Positions 35,993 to 47,753 of a DNA stretch of 64,000 bases are shown piece by piece. Each line of letters starts with the position of its first letter. Positions within the stretch are counted from its first letter, which is position 1. This DNA comes from Brachypterus glaber. Taxonomy: Eukaryota; Arthropoda; Insecta; Coleoptera; Kateretidae. The position numbers were made by a program, and so were the translations under genes. The notes beneath the pieces are model-generated. The model was not told where the DNA came from, did no database searches, and saw only the letters and a list, made by a program, of their open reading frames with translations. Location of the stretch: assembly GCA_958510825.1 (NCBI GenBank), contig OY294044.1, forward strand, positions 73,822,979 to 73,886,978. Direction: 5' to 3'.

Positions 35993-37750
35993 AATTTGAA
36001 GTTGTTCAGTTTTTGTGCGGACAAGGAAACGTAACATACGGACAGATAAACAGCCAAAAGGAATCTGATGTAAACGTATAATAATTATTATAATAATTAT
36101 AATTATCTGCTGTACAGCTGCGAGGAGTATTACTATTTCCAAAAAAAATATATATATATCTATATCTATATATTACCTGCCTTTACGAATTAGAATTTAC
36201 TAGCACGACAATTTTTAATTGTCAATTAAAATTATATGAATCAGTATTTTAAATTTCAAGTTTTGGGGTTCTAGTATAAAAAGTTATCGACGAAAATAAT
36301 ATTGTTTCCTGTTTTTTTTTTCATATACTAACATTTTTATCATACACATACATATTTTTTATTTATATCTCCACCATTGGTATTTAATACTTTACTTGTG
36401 ATATTAAATACTGAAATGTGTGTTTTATATACAAAATGTCATACTAACATAGACACCGTGCTGGTACATTTGGATCCCCACGCAGCATGTGTTTATTAAT
36501 ACTGTAACATTTGGTAAATTATATCACAGTTATAGTTTGGTATACTTTAAGTTGTAGTTGTTGTCTTATTGATCTAGTTTAAAGTATGTTACAGTATTTA
36601 GTAAAATAATAATCGGTAAATAATACCAAAATTTTGATTAGTTATAATACAGAGAAAGGTAAAAAAGATCTATTATTTTATCAGTGTGTAATTGTGTGTG
36701 GTTGCAATCTTTATATTATTACTAATCAAATTTTTGGTATTATTTTCCGATTGTTAATTTTTCTGAATACTGTAACATACTTTAAACTAGTTACAGTTTT
36801 TCTTCCACTAATTTCGATTTTTTTTAAAGTTTAGTCCACATTACTTTTTTAATTTTTGGGGGATATCTTACCATTTTAATAGGTTTTATACCCTTGCGAA
36901 AGTAAATTTTTCCTTAAAATTTGAAGTTGGTCGCATTTTTCTTTCTTCAGTTTTTGTGCGGACAAGGAAACGTGACATACGGACAGCTGGATAGACGAAA
37001 GGAGTCTTATTAAAACGTATAATAATTATTATATTAATTATAATTATCTGAAGTACAGCTGCGAGGAGTACTACTATTTTCAAAAAAAAAATATTACCTG
37101 CTTTTACGAATTACAATTTACTAGCATGATAATTTTTAATTGTCAATTAAAATCACTATTTTAAATTATTAATTTTAGAGTTCTAGTATAAAAAGTTTTC
37201 GACGAAATAATATTGTTTCCTGTTTTTTTTTTTATATACTAAAATTTTTATCATACACTCAGAAAATTTCGTTGTATTTTTAATACTGAATGTTATTTGT
37301 TAATACATATTTTTTATTTATATCTCCACCATTGGTATTTAATACTTTACTTGTGATATTAAATACTGCAATGTGTGTATTGTATACAAAATGTTGTCAT
37401 ACTAACATAGAGACCATGCTGGTACATTTGGATACGCAGCATGTGTTTATTAATACTGTAACATTTGGTAAATTATAATCACAGTTATAGTTTGGTATAC
37501 TTTAAGTTGTAGTTGTTCTGTTACTGATCTAGATTAAAGTATGTTACAGTATTTAGTAAAATAATAATCGGTAAATAATACCAAAATTTTGATTAGTTAT
37601 AATACAGAGAAAAGTAAAAAATGATCTATTATTTTATCTGTGTAATTGTGTGTGGTTGCAATCTTTATATTATTACTAATCAAAATTTTGGTATTATTTT
37701 CCGATTGTTAATTTTTCTGAATAATGTAACATACTTTAAACTAGATTAGT
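35993..37750 (+). repeat. Tandem duplication of an approximately 830-bp segment
   Basis: Unit 1 (about 35993-36805) and unit 2 (about 36915-37750) align along their length. Shared blocks, in order, are 'cagtttttgtgcggacaagg', 'acagctgcgaggagta', 'tctagtataaaaagtt', 'tctccaccattggtattt' and 'taataatcggtaaataatac'. Unit 1 lacks a piece of about 45 bases that unit 2 keeps near 37260-37305. Each unit includes part of the foldback listed next. Confidence 0.8.
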
Positions 37751-37938
37751 AATACAATTTAACAACGACTCAAAGTATACCATACTATAAGTGTGATATG
37801 CTTTACCAAATGTTACACTAAGTATAAAATACACACATTGCAGAATTTAATATCACAAGTAAAGTATTAAATATGAATAGCAAATATGTATTTACAAATA
37901 AAATTTAGTATTAAAATTAGAATTACATTTTCCGAGTG
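37256..37938. mobile_element. Near-full-length palindromic foldback element (683 bp)
   Basis: Starts CACTCAGAAAAT and ends ATTTTCCGAGTG, with TA on each side (37254-37255, 37939-37940). The arms pair almost to the middle: 'attaaatactgcaatgtgtg' with 37838-37862, 'cggtaaataataccaaaatt' with 37684-37705. Unit 1 of the surrounding duplication holds a truncated copy from about 36345. A related shorter palindrome lies at 47835-48142. No coding sequence. Confidence 0.85.
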
Positions 37939-38764
37939 TACTAGCGCTAGTAATAATAATGCTTGTTTTGGACTTTTATGTGTTTTCTCCCTGTTTGCCC
38001 GAATTGCCTCACTTTGATTTTTATAAAAAGCCCTCCAATCCATTAACTTTTGATAACAAACCTATGTTGTATATTTTAAGAACAACCGACCAACCCAACA
38101 ACTAAGGGACCGAATCGATCGACCAACCTACCGATTGATCAACCGATTTTTTTTTTACCAACCACAAATAAACATTTCGTTATTCTATTTTTCATTCATC
38201 GTACAAAGTTGGTGGACGGCAGAGTTTCGGGCTGCTGGCCCTCATCAGTATCAGGGGTCATCCCTTTTCGATAATTATTATAATTGAGAAAACATTTATT
38301 CACTTTAAAAGTATGATAAGATTTTTATGGATCTCTTAACTTAACGGCTAAAACGTCGTAAGGCTATATGCGCGCAAGTGAAAGGGATATTACCGCATCC
38401 TAAAAATTCTTACTATAGTCATTACTAATGACTCATTAGTTTTATTCTAGATTTTATACTTTTACCAATCTGGAGATTTTAAATGGTAGCAAGTATTCAG
38501 GATTGGAGGTGGTGCAATTTTCTGTTTGACTGTGTATTTTTTTAATGTTTATTATTATATTCTTAACCTATTAATATGTCTTTGTTGCTACTGAAAATTT
38601 TTCATATCTTATCTATTATATTTAATAATTTTGTATTTAAATACAACAGAAATATTTCTGTTCACGAATATGTTCTTTAAATAATTAAATAATTTTATAA
38701 TTGTGTTTTTAGTATTTTAACGACTTGTAGTAAAATACAAGTCATTAATTTTTTATTGCCCTTG
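37939..38764. other. Intron sequence, no gene recognised
   Basis: AT-rich apart from the hammerhead-like motif at 38213-38250. A run of CGATCGACC/ACCGATTGATC-like words lies at 38110-38150. No gene is seen. Confidence 0.4.
38213..38250 (-). ncRNA. Hammerhead ribozyme core, canonical boxes
   Basis: On the minus strand, 38248-38242 reads CTGATGA. Stem II follows as GGGC, CAGCA, GCCC (the G10.1-C11.1 pair is present), then GAAAC at 38228-38224 and GTC at 38217-38215. This satisfies CUGANGA-stem II-GAAA and leaves a possible two-base AC/GT stem III with a six-base loop before the GTC cleavage triplet. Stem I pairing is not obvious: the base before CTGATGA is A and the base after GTC is C. Activity therefore cannot be claimed. 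The locus resembles 14725-14752 over about 60 bases, so it is a repeat family. Confidence 0.5.
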
Positions 38765-38980
38765 TACTATGGTCCCAAATTCAAAACTAGCTGGACAAAA
38801 GTCTGAAACTTTTAGAGGTATTTTAGGGCATCTAGGACAAAGTGGAAAAAATAATTAAAAAAAATAATTCCCATTGGGGGATAAAATATAGCAAAAAAAA
38901 AAGAAATAATTTTTGACTGCCCTAAGAGGCGGCGCAACTAGATTGTTATTATTTTTTAAATGAAGTTTAAGCATTTAAAA

Positions 38981-40264
38981 CGAGGGGTCCCGCAATAGGT
39001 TTTGGGTGCGTCGTCTCCTTCAAAATCGGAAGTCTTTTGCAATATTTCGAAAGATTTCCTAAGACTTCCTATAATTTTCAAAAACTTCCCGGACTTCTCA
39101 AAGATTTCCTAAGACTTCTTACGACTTCCTGAGACTTCCTGAGACTTCCTCCGACTTCCCAAAGATTTATAGTGACTTCCTAAAGACTTCTAACAACTTT
39201 TTGCAATTCTACGCATGCGTGATTTTTAAATTTAGCCGCGAATTTTTTATTCAGGGATTTATTGTTAAAGTTAGTTTTCGGATCAGATTATTTTATAAGG
39301 ACCTAATTTAATAATAATAATTATAATTATCATAATTATTATCACGGATAATGATTTACAGTGCCCGGGCAATTGCGAGCTATTATTATTCATCTTTTGT
39401 CATCTTTTTTAACTTTTATCATAGATTTACTAGCGTTGCGTTCTTGTGGAGTGAGGTCAGCCGTCTTGCAGCTGCTTCTTATCAATGCACTGCAGTGCTG
39501 AATTTATGCCCGCTTTTGCCCGAGGTATGATGATCATTCTGTGACTAAGTAAAAACATAAAACAATCGGTTTATTTAGGTTTATATTGTTTTCCGAAAAT
39601 AGCAGTTCTGAATTGGTTCGGAACGTGCGCAGTTGCCATTGAGAACTGCCCAGTTGCAACTGCACCAGTTCCGAACCAGTTTAGAACTGAGATTTTCGAC
39701 AAAAAAACAAACCCAATGAATTCGTTCACAAAGTACATAAAGGGTTTAGGTGGGGTCGAATACAGCGTTACACCATGTAGAATTTATTGAGAAATTATAA
39801 GAAACTGCGTTACGAGGTAGGAAGAGGTTACCTCTGGCCAAATTTTGCGTAATTTATGGTAGAAACTTGGGCAGACATTTATTTTTTTGTGTAATAAAAC
39901 TATATCTCCTATTTATTTAAAAGTTTAATTATTTATATTTATAGTTTAGTATAAAGTATAAAGTCCAAACGATCACTTTCTCGCGAAATAGACAAAATGA
40001 AGTGTGCATCGCCACTTACAGGGCGCGTGTGGAGGGGGTAAATTACACCGTGTTTTCCAAGTATTTTTATTAAAATAACGACTAAAGACTTCCCAGACTT
40101 CCTGAGACTTCCTGCGACTTCTCAAAGACTTCTGAGATTTCCTAGTGACTTCCCAGACTTCCTGAGACTTCTCAAAAACTTCCCGGACTTCCTGAGACTT
40201 CCTAGAGACTTCCCAGACTTCCTGGCCAAGTGCGTCGTCTCCTTCATTATTGCGGGACCCCTCG
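38981..40264. mobile_element. hAT-like non-autonomous transposon with 8-bp target duplication (1,284 bp)
   Basis: Starts CGAGGGGTCCCGCAATA and ends TATTGCGGGACCCCTCG, perfect 17-base inverted termini. ATTTAAAA lies directly on both sides (38973-38980, 40265-40272), an exact 8-bp duplication as made by hAT or P-type transposases. Next to each end, in the same orientation, stands TGCGTCGTCTCCTTCA. Beyond it lie dense arrays of a degenerate AGACTTCCT word, at 39028-39200 and 40085-40225. The middle holds a 22-base inverted repeat (39603-39624 with 39668-39690, CAGTTCTGAATTGGTTCGG). No transposase is visible. The first bases do not fit the usual hAT terminus closely. Confidence 0.88.
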
Positions 40265-40639
40265 ATTTAAAATATATTATAACTATTTGGATTAGCATCC
40301 AGGTAGTACTTTAATGAAAACCCTTAAATTTAAATATAAAAGAAATATGAGTCTAAACTTCTTTATTGTTATGTGTTTCAAGATCCTATTAAATATCATG
40401 TATAGTATGGTCAATCAAGAGTTTTAACGTTTTACAAAAAATTACGTCAAAAATAACCCATTTATTTTATTTAATATGCGTGAATTATTATATATTTTTA
40501 AATAATTAATATGCGTTTTATGATGTAACTTTCGAACATACAGCGACATACAGCTGGCTCTACCAGTATTATGTAGAACTAACCTTTACCTACACATTGA
40601 TATTAGTCGCATCTGAAGTCTTTTGCAGGTAAATTCAGC

Positions 40640-40789
40640 TAAGGGCATATCCACAGGCTTGCATAACAATATAGTACATAACATGCGATGCCGTGATTGG
40701 CTTGATGTGCCGCCATGTATCTTGTAGGCCAATCACAGCATCGCATTCTTATGTTTTATTTTCTTATGAAAGCTTCTGGATAGGCCTTA
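40640..40789. mobile_element. Small hairpin MITE (150 bp)
   Basis: Outer ends AAGGGCATATCCACAGGCTT and AAGCTTCTGGATAGGCCTT are inverted with mismatches. Inner arms GCGATGCCGTGATTGGC (40685-40701) and GCCAATCACAGCATCGC (40728-40744) are inverted with one mismatch. Target duplication unclear: TAA on the left, TTA on the right. Confidence 0.65.
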
Positions 40790-41187
40790 AATAATCCCAG
40801 ATTAAGGGAAAAAACAGCATTTTAAAAAATTTTAGATAGTGACAATAAGTTTAAGGCGGACATGGCCTTATGAGCTAATGCCCTAAATAGGGGGAAGAAG
40901 AAGAATATTTTTTTTTAGATTTTCCCACAATACGCTGTGTACCTAGACGTGTTCTAGGGATAATAGACTACAAATACCTGGTATTGTCAATTTTAACCCT
41001 AAATTGATTTTTTTTTGGCTTTATTTACTCCCAAATATATTTTTTTAATTATTTTTAACACGTTGCCCTAGATGCCCTAAAATAACTCTAAAAGTTTCAG
41101 ACTATTGTACAGCTAGATTTGAATTTGGGACCATAGTGCATTGTAGAATTTGAGATGTTCACACTAAGTTAAAAATGATGTAGGTAT

Positions 41188-41233
41188 AAATTTAATTTGG
41201 ATTAAGTACCGGTACTTAATCCAAATTAAATTT
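41188..41233. repeat. Perfect 46-bp palindrome without spacer
   Basis: Each half is 23 bases and the centre is AGTACCGGTACT. All 23 pairs match, and pairing stops exactly outside this interval. It lies 50 bases beyond the right end of the 2.37-kb element and about 60 bases before a foldback-family terminus. Confidence 0.93.
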
Positions 41234-41294
41234 CTCATTATGTGGGAGATTTTCTAAATATATGTGTCGCTCCTAAGCCTTCGTATTATTACGT

Positions 41295-41480
41295 TAACAG
41301 TGCGTGTCTGCCTCCCTTTAACTGTTGAACGGCTTGAAATATTAATTTGAAACGTAATTAACGTAACCCAAATAATTTTCTGGTGTATATTTTTTATTTT
41401 TAAGGGACACAAAGGAACCAGGGGCAAGAGGAAATATTTTTTTAATGAAAAGGAGGTGGTTTGCACATTATTTAAAAGTT
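41295..41480. mobile_element. Left part of a TA-flanked foldback family member
   Basis: The sequence from 'cagtgcgtgtctgcctccct' through 'aactgttgaacggcttgaaa' to 'aaaaggaggtggtttgcaca' follows the left half of the family (compare 4420-4610). No right half with the CACTGTA terminus follows, so this copy is truncated. Confidence 0.55.
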
Positions 41481-44074
41481 TATTAAATTCTCTTTCTGAC
41501 CATTAGTTTTTTATTTTTATTGTTCGAATGTGTTAAATTTGATTTTTTTTAGTTTTTTTTTTTAATTTTTATTTGTATCATTTGAAATTAGTTTCAAAGT
41601 TTAATTTGCGTTTGTGAATCAGTAACTTATTTATTAAACAAAAATTGTTTAATTATTTTAATAAAATTTTGACGAAAATGCCCATTTTCAACACTTTTGA
41701 ACTCCCCTCAAAATGTTATATAGAAAATTTTATGGTCTTTAATATTATATATCACATTGTACCGCGTTTTCCTGTCTAGAATAAGTAAAAACTAAAAAAT
41801 TATCAGGCGCTGCCCTGGTTACTTATTATAGAAAAGAAAATGTACGGTTGCGATCGGCTAACTGGCATCAGTACGGGCACAGGGGTTCATGGATTAAAAA
41901 TTATGATAATAAGCTTAGTTTAACACCTTGGGCGCCAGAATCTTGTAAACATACATGTGCTTGGCAGTTTATGTGTTAAGATTCAAACACATAAAAAATA
42001 ATGTACTAGAATATTAATTATCTTTTACAGCATGTATAAACCTGAAAAATAACTATGATTTGAATAGATTTGTATATCTTGTGTTGATTATAATTTAAAC
42101 AAAAACTCAAATATGTGCTGTTACAATGTTTATTTAAAATGACAAGTAGACAACTTTGATTAATCATATTAATTAAAATAAAATTACAAATTACCAAAAG
42201 TATGGTGAAAAGACCCCATTGCGAAATATAAAAAAAATGTGGTGAACTACCCTATTGCAAAAATGTTAAAATATGTATACCAAAATTATTATGGTGAATA
42301 ACCTAAATAAAAACAGTAATATAAGGTATGTGTTAATAAGTGAAAAATAGTAATCTAGGCGTACGGCCCAAAGTTGCAACTTTGTTTACAAACCAACCTA
42401 GAATATTCATAATAAAATAGAGCACCTTAATAAATATTAAAATTTGAGAACTTGGATATTTTACCAAAAATAAATATAGTAAACCGCATTTTCATTATTT
42501 ACACTAAAACTATAAAAACCTGTTAATTAAAGTTGTCCCTGGAACGACCAAATACGTTGTCCCACTCCCTGATGATGTACGTCACTGTGCAGAACATTTC
42601 CTTGTCCTTGCCTTGAGAACTCCTTACAAATTTGAACACGTTTGAAACTCAAACGCTTGAGGATCCATTGAAACGTTTGTAAACCTCTTGGCTTAAAAAC
42701 GGTACTGCAATTTACTGAACATCTTGAAAAATCTTGAAAACTCTTGAAAACTAAAGTGGAAAATTGAAGAACACCTCAATGAAAATTGAAGTTAAAGTTG
42801 AAATGGAAAGCTTCGCCATCGATACTCGTAAAATTTGAGATAACGGTAACGTTGTAAAATATAAAAGCTTCACCAACAATATTCATAAAATTTGGGATAG
42901 AGGTATCGTCAAAACATTCGAAGAACGTTAGAACAGAAATGGAAAAGCTTCACCAACAATCTAGAAGGAAAGAACAGCGACTTTAGAACTCAGCCATCGA
43001 TATGAAAAATCGAAATCCGTAATTAGATTTAAAATAAACTTACCCAGTCCAAAACTGAATTAATTGGAGCAGTAAGTGCTGAATACTAGAATACTCTGCA
43101 GCCTGAAGCCTTCATCGGTACGCCTCTAATGAAAATAAAGAAAACAACGTGTTAAACACTTGTAACTTAGGTAACCAAAAAGCGACTTACTTTGAAAGAT
43201 GAATATTGTGGAATTTCCATTAAAACTGCTTGAACTAATTACGTAGGATTATACTACACTTCATTACAAACTTATTGCAACATTTTTACACAAACATAAA
43301 CCACGGATGGTTTCACAAAAATCAGATTCTGATTTTACGACCTGAACGCCATTGCTTGTCGTTTTGAAAAAGAACGCCACTCCCTTCAACTCCGGCAAGG
43401 TACAAAACTCCCCCCGTGGCGAAACTTGGAACTACGAACAACAAATCGATTTTGAGGGTAGGCAACACAAAAAACATCTATTCATAATCCCCATAATACT
43501 TGAAAATAAAGAAAAAGAATACTCTAAATAAGTTTAAAATGCCTAGCCATACATCTAACAATCGTTTCATATGGTTTAAGAAATGATACGACGAAAATAA
43601 ACCAACTTGAAGTCATCAGCTGACCATGCAATGCATACTGTATACCTGAATGCGGGTAGAAGTAAAACTAACCTCAAAATTAGGTAAACAATCTTTGATA
43701 ATGATTTTATCCGACTTCCAGAAGCTTTAGCTGTGATTAAAAAGGTAAGACTAGCTGAAAAACATCAGTAGCTAACTCAAGTACTGAATGTAGTAGATTA
43801 CTAGACGTTGGTTATTATATTTTAGGCTATCAAAAGTAAACACCAAAAATAAGACAAATTCTGTAATAAAAGAAAAATGACCCAGCAAATGGAATCAAGG
43901 ACCATCGCAAGACTTCCACAAGACCATACAATAAGTCTGTACTCAATCTTATATGTGCAAATAGAAAGAAATACTAACTTCTGAAAAAATGGTAACATCG
44001 TATGATTACGTGACACAGATCAGGTAATCTTTAAAAACAGTGGCAGTCATAACTGCTACAACATATTTCATAAA
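41481..44074. other. Intron sequence, no gene recognised
   Basis: The longest stretch without an assigned element. 42809-42960 contains three loose copies of a phrase 'aagcttcaccaacaat' with 'aaaatttgggata'. 43330-43450 is less AT-rich. A minus-strand frame at 43822-44016 is short and unrecognised. None of these reads as a known protein or RNA. Confidence 0.45.
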
Positions 44075-44450
44075 AAAATACCCATTTTGTCCCCCTTACT
44101 CCATTATGCCTATGCCTATGGAAACAAGAATCATGCGATACATCATATTAAAGCTTATAAAAGTATAATTTACGTTTTTTGGACCATAAAATAATTATTT
44201 TTATAAAAATTGTTTGATTTTTTTAAAGAAATTTTGATGTTTTCAACCTTCTTTTAAACCCACAAAAAAAATGTTTAAAAAAAATAAAAAATATATTGTC
44301 AAATAGAGAACATCATAAGCTTTAAAATGATGTATTACACGACCCCCTTTTTATTAAAAAAAATCCTCCCATGCCCCATTTTAAGATATCTCAAATTTTT
44401 CAAAAGTTAGGAGGGGTATGACTTTTGGACCACACGGTATATTTTTTACC
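44075..44450. mobile_element. Foldback family member, left end eroded
   Basis: The right end 'ttttcaaaagttaggagggg' then 'tatgacttttggaccacacg' is that of the TA-flanked foldback family. 'gatacatcatattaaagctt' near 44137 pairs with 'aagctttaaaatgatgtatt' near 44317. The left terminus is not recognisable. Confidence 0.6.
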
Positions 44451-44816
44451 TTCATGTTTCTTTTCGCGTGGCCACTCACTAATAAATTTAACATATTATT
44501 TCTTCACAGTTTGTTTGTTAAATCCGTTTAGAAAGACGAAAGCTTAAGTGCAAACATAAGTTACAAATAGTGCAATCGAATCACTTACATTTACGTTAAC
44601 TTGCCAATAAATCTAAAACATTTTACCAGCCGTTGAAAAGACTCAATGTCTCTGGGATCCAAACTTGCTATCTCCACATATTTTCGAAACTTTTTGTAAA
44701 AACGTAAAATAATTACATTTATCCTACAACTAATTATAAATACCCTATTTACTCCACTATGACAGCGGTGGGAAAGTGACAGTCAGATGATTACATTATC
44801 TGCTGTCAAGTGAACG

Positions 44817-44925
44817 TCAAACACAAAACTCCAAATTAATAAAATTAATTTTAAGACAATTTTTGCGTTTTTTTTTTGATATTTAGGTGTTAGATCGTAG
44901 AAAAAACAGTATACCTCCACGCAAA
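44817..44925. repeat. Inverted relative of the 13.3-kb direct repeats
   Basis: Reading the minus strand gives the blocks found at 13291-13383 and 13566-13660: a 'gtatactgttttttctacga' start, then 'ctaacacctaaat', then the 'aattttattaat' region. The flank 'attttagtgcacttcgtgtg' also resembles the neighbourhood at 13.2 kb. Confidence 0.55.
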
Positions 44926-46543
44926 CCTATTTTAGTGCACTTCGTGTGTTTTTTTACTCGGCTCCGTCTTGTAAAAAAATAGGAAATCTCGTGCACTAGG
45001 TTAGCGAACTCGTTGCGTAACAAATTATTGTGAATGTATAACTAACCTTGGCGGAGGAAACATGAGAAAGTAACTTTCTTTCACTCATTCGGACAAGAAA
45101 ATAATTGAAAAAAGTACAAAACTAAATAGAGAAACTTTAAACTACGACGTTTTAGTGTATTTTGAAAAATCTGTCAAAATAATATATATTTAGCAAAATA
45201 ATCGTGTGTTGGAAAAAAATTGTCCTGCAGGCGTAAATAAAGTGATGTTGCCAGTTAAAAAATAACAAACTCGGCCCTGACCCTGGTCTTTTTTTTTTAG
45301 GTAATATCTCACCTGCTATATATAGGGTGGTTCAGAAATAGGTTACAAAAATAAAAACTAAACATCTTGGTGATGGCAAGAATCGATCCCAAGGGTTGAA
45401 AATTATATTGCTTATAATTTTTATTTGAATATCCCCTAAACCTCTCCAGAAAACAGCGTTCAGCGAAACAGAGAAAAACAAAAAAGATATATACAGAGAA
45501 AAAGATATGCGGCTGTCAGAAAGTTGCCGGATTTACAGTAATACGAGAAATATTTCTAATAACTGTTTAGTTAGCATTAAAATTTTAACATTTTTTTTTC
45601 TATAACGTTATTAAATTTACGACAAAACAAAGTTTAATTTAAATATCCACAAATAGAAAAATATATATTTTCGACTTAATTGTGGATTAACTTTAACCCA
45701 GCGATTAAAATACTTGGTGCAAGTCCCCATAAGAATAATAAATACATAATAAAATTTTATATGTAATTATATACTGTACTTATTAAAAATAAATCTTTTT
45801 TTACTTTTTATTAGATGGCAATCAATTATAACCGGATTTTCTTTGTTTTGTTTTTGCTATGTTAAACAGACTCCCTCCTCAACCTCCGCCATTTTGAATT
45901 TTTGAAGTTATTATCATTGGTCTACATTAACATAATCAAAAGAAGTCATTTGACACATTTTTAGAAAGATCGAAGAAAAAAATAAAATTTTTGTCCACCC
46001 TAATAGCGCGGATTTTTTTTTTATTTTTTTTTAATTTTTTTTGTTATTTTATTCTAAATCAGCGGTATCAAAAATAGTAGTATGCAAAAATTCAGAATTT
46101 TGTCCCGGTTTTTTTTTCTGGCCCACTGTGGATTATTTCAATTTTCCGGTTGATTCTTGGAGATGTTCCCCATTGCTAATAATCGCCAAAATTCACAGAT
46201 TTATTTTGTAATGCATTGAGAAGCCTTCTAGTCCTACCCAAAAACCCAACAAAAACATTTTTCGACACATCCTATTAAACACCAACACACCAATAATAGT
46301 TTATAATTAGAAAATAGCAAAAATCAAATTTTATTGATGCAGAACAAAGTCACTTTATTATTATCATTAAAGTCCAAACCACATTATTTTTAAATTAGTT
46401 AAATTAAAATTTGACCAATTAAATTTAGTTGATGTTATGCTCTAACACAACACACACTTTAAATTAATTTAAGTAAATATGATCACTTTTCCAATTCGCG
46501 AAGTGGGTGCAAGTTTTTTTACTTACCAGTGTACAATTAATAA
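44926..46543. other. Intron sequence with a dispersed repeat, no gene recognised
   Basis: 45880-46130 shares a block with 52825-52950 and 63355-63520: 'ccattttgaattttt', then 'agtcatttgacacattttta', then 'gaaaaaaataaaattttt' and a T-run, then 'aaatcagcggtatcaaaaat'. A TIR-like phrase 'agggtggttcagaaatag' occurs at 45326. The rest is AT-rich and unassigned. Confidence 0.5.
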
Positions 46544-47301
46544 CACTAGGCAACAAATCTCAACTTTATTTATGCCCCGATCGGAAAGTAAATTTTTCTT
46601 ACTAATTCGAGGGCGTAGAAACCGAATCTGACCTTAGAAAATTTTCAGCACCTAAAATTTTTGAGATATAAGTCCAGAAAATAATGACGCTTTTTTTCAA
46701 AATCTTTAAAAAAAGGAGTAGGATTTTGAACATTTTAGGGTATATTAAAAAAAATACGAGGAACTCAAAAATATATATGGCAAGGACTTTTTTTTTAATG
46801 GTTCTACATCATAAAAATGTTACTTTATTATATAAGAATCATATTACGTAACATTTTTTTAGTTCATTTTTGACCCTAGTAATGATTTTTGTAAATTTTT
46901 AGCATGAGTACGTGGCGATAAGCCTGTCCCCTTATGCACCCTTCTCCTTACCCTCCACCCCTACTTAGTTTTGTCACATTATCAATTTTTTTTTAATATT
47001 TTTTTTTTTCATTATATCCCCATTTATTCTACCTATGAATTTAAAGTTTCCATGTTTTTAGTTGGGTATTTTTTAACAAATATTGAGTCGCCGAAACTAA
47101 ATTTATCCTCGGAATATTTTTATCTCCCATGATTTTAGAACAAAAGAGGGATAAAATAATCATTTTTTAACATTTTTATCTCATTTTTCTCAGAAAACTT
47201 AGGTAATAGAAATATTGTGAGGCCAGATTCGGTTTCAGCGAACCAAGATTAGTTAAAAAACATATGACTCCAATCAGGGCAAGAAACCGTGTTGCCTAGT
47301 G
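46544..47301. mobile_element. TAA-flanked DNA transposon family, copy 2 (758 bp)
   Basis: Has the same termini as copy 1 (CACTAGGCAACA and TGTTGCCTAGTG), with TAA on both sides (46541-46543, 47302-47304). Most of the sequence aligns with 22035-23166, but the segment corresponding to about 22290-22690 is missing. PIF/Harbinger-like by target duplication. Confidence 0.85.
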
Positions 47302-47618
47302 TAATAGTATATCACCCTTCTACGTAGTTTAACAGTACCTACATGTTGCGTATAAAGTTTTTGACCCAAAAAAAACAAAGCGTTTGTATCCAGTGTAGAA
47401 AGATACAAATTAAAAATAATTTTATTATTTAATGAGTGCTTTATTAATTTCTCCTATTTTAACAAAAAAAAAATGGATATTTTTTTTGCATTAGTAAGTT
47501 TTAGTGAAATATTTGTAAAATCGAACCAAAACCCATTTTTGTGAAATAGATACTTTTACTTTGTTTAGTTGAGTAAGCCCAGAAGATTTTAATCAGAATA
47601 TTTATAATAATTATAACA

Positions 47619-47753
47619 CAGCCATACAAAAAGAAAAAAAGTCTGGTACTTTTAACGAGACGAGACCTCAAATTCGGATTCAGCGACTAAAAATACAAAT
47701 GAATACATGTGTCTCGTTAATAGTACCAGACTTTTTTTCTTTTTGTGTGGCTG
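47619..47753. mobile_element. Hairpin MITE with 43-bp arms
   Basis: 47619-47661 and 47711-47753 are inverted with two mismatches. Arms start CAGCCATACAAAAAGAAAAA and continue GTCTGGTACT. The loop contains 'cctcaaattcggattcagcg', another occurrence of the window-wide GCTGAATCCGAAT word. Target duplication is not clear. Confidence 0.8.

Larger units (their letters stand above)
38765..41138. mobile_element. Inverted-repeat DNA element (2.37 kb) hosting another transposon
   Basis: The left end ACTATGGTCCCAAATTCAAA at 38766 is inverted at the right end (TTTGAATTTGGGACCATAGT), and the inverted arms continue about 100 bases ('gtctgaaacttttagagg', 'attttagggcatctagg'). Flanks are CCTTG and CATTG, a possible imperfect 5-bp duplication. 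The hAT-like element 38981-40264 lies near its left end. A small MITE at 40640-40789 lies near its right end. The element's own sequence shows no transposase. Confidence 0.75.
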
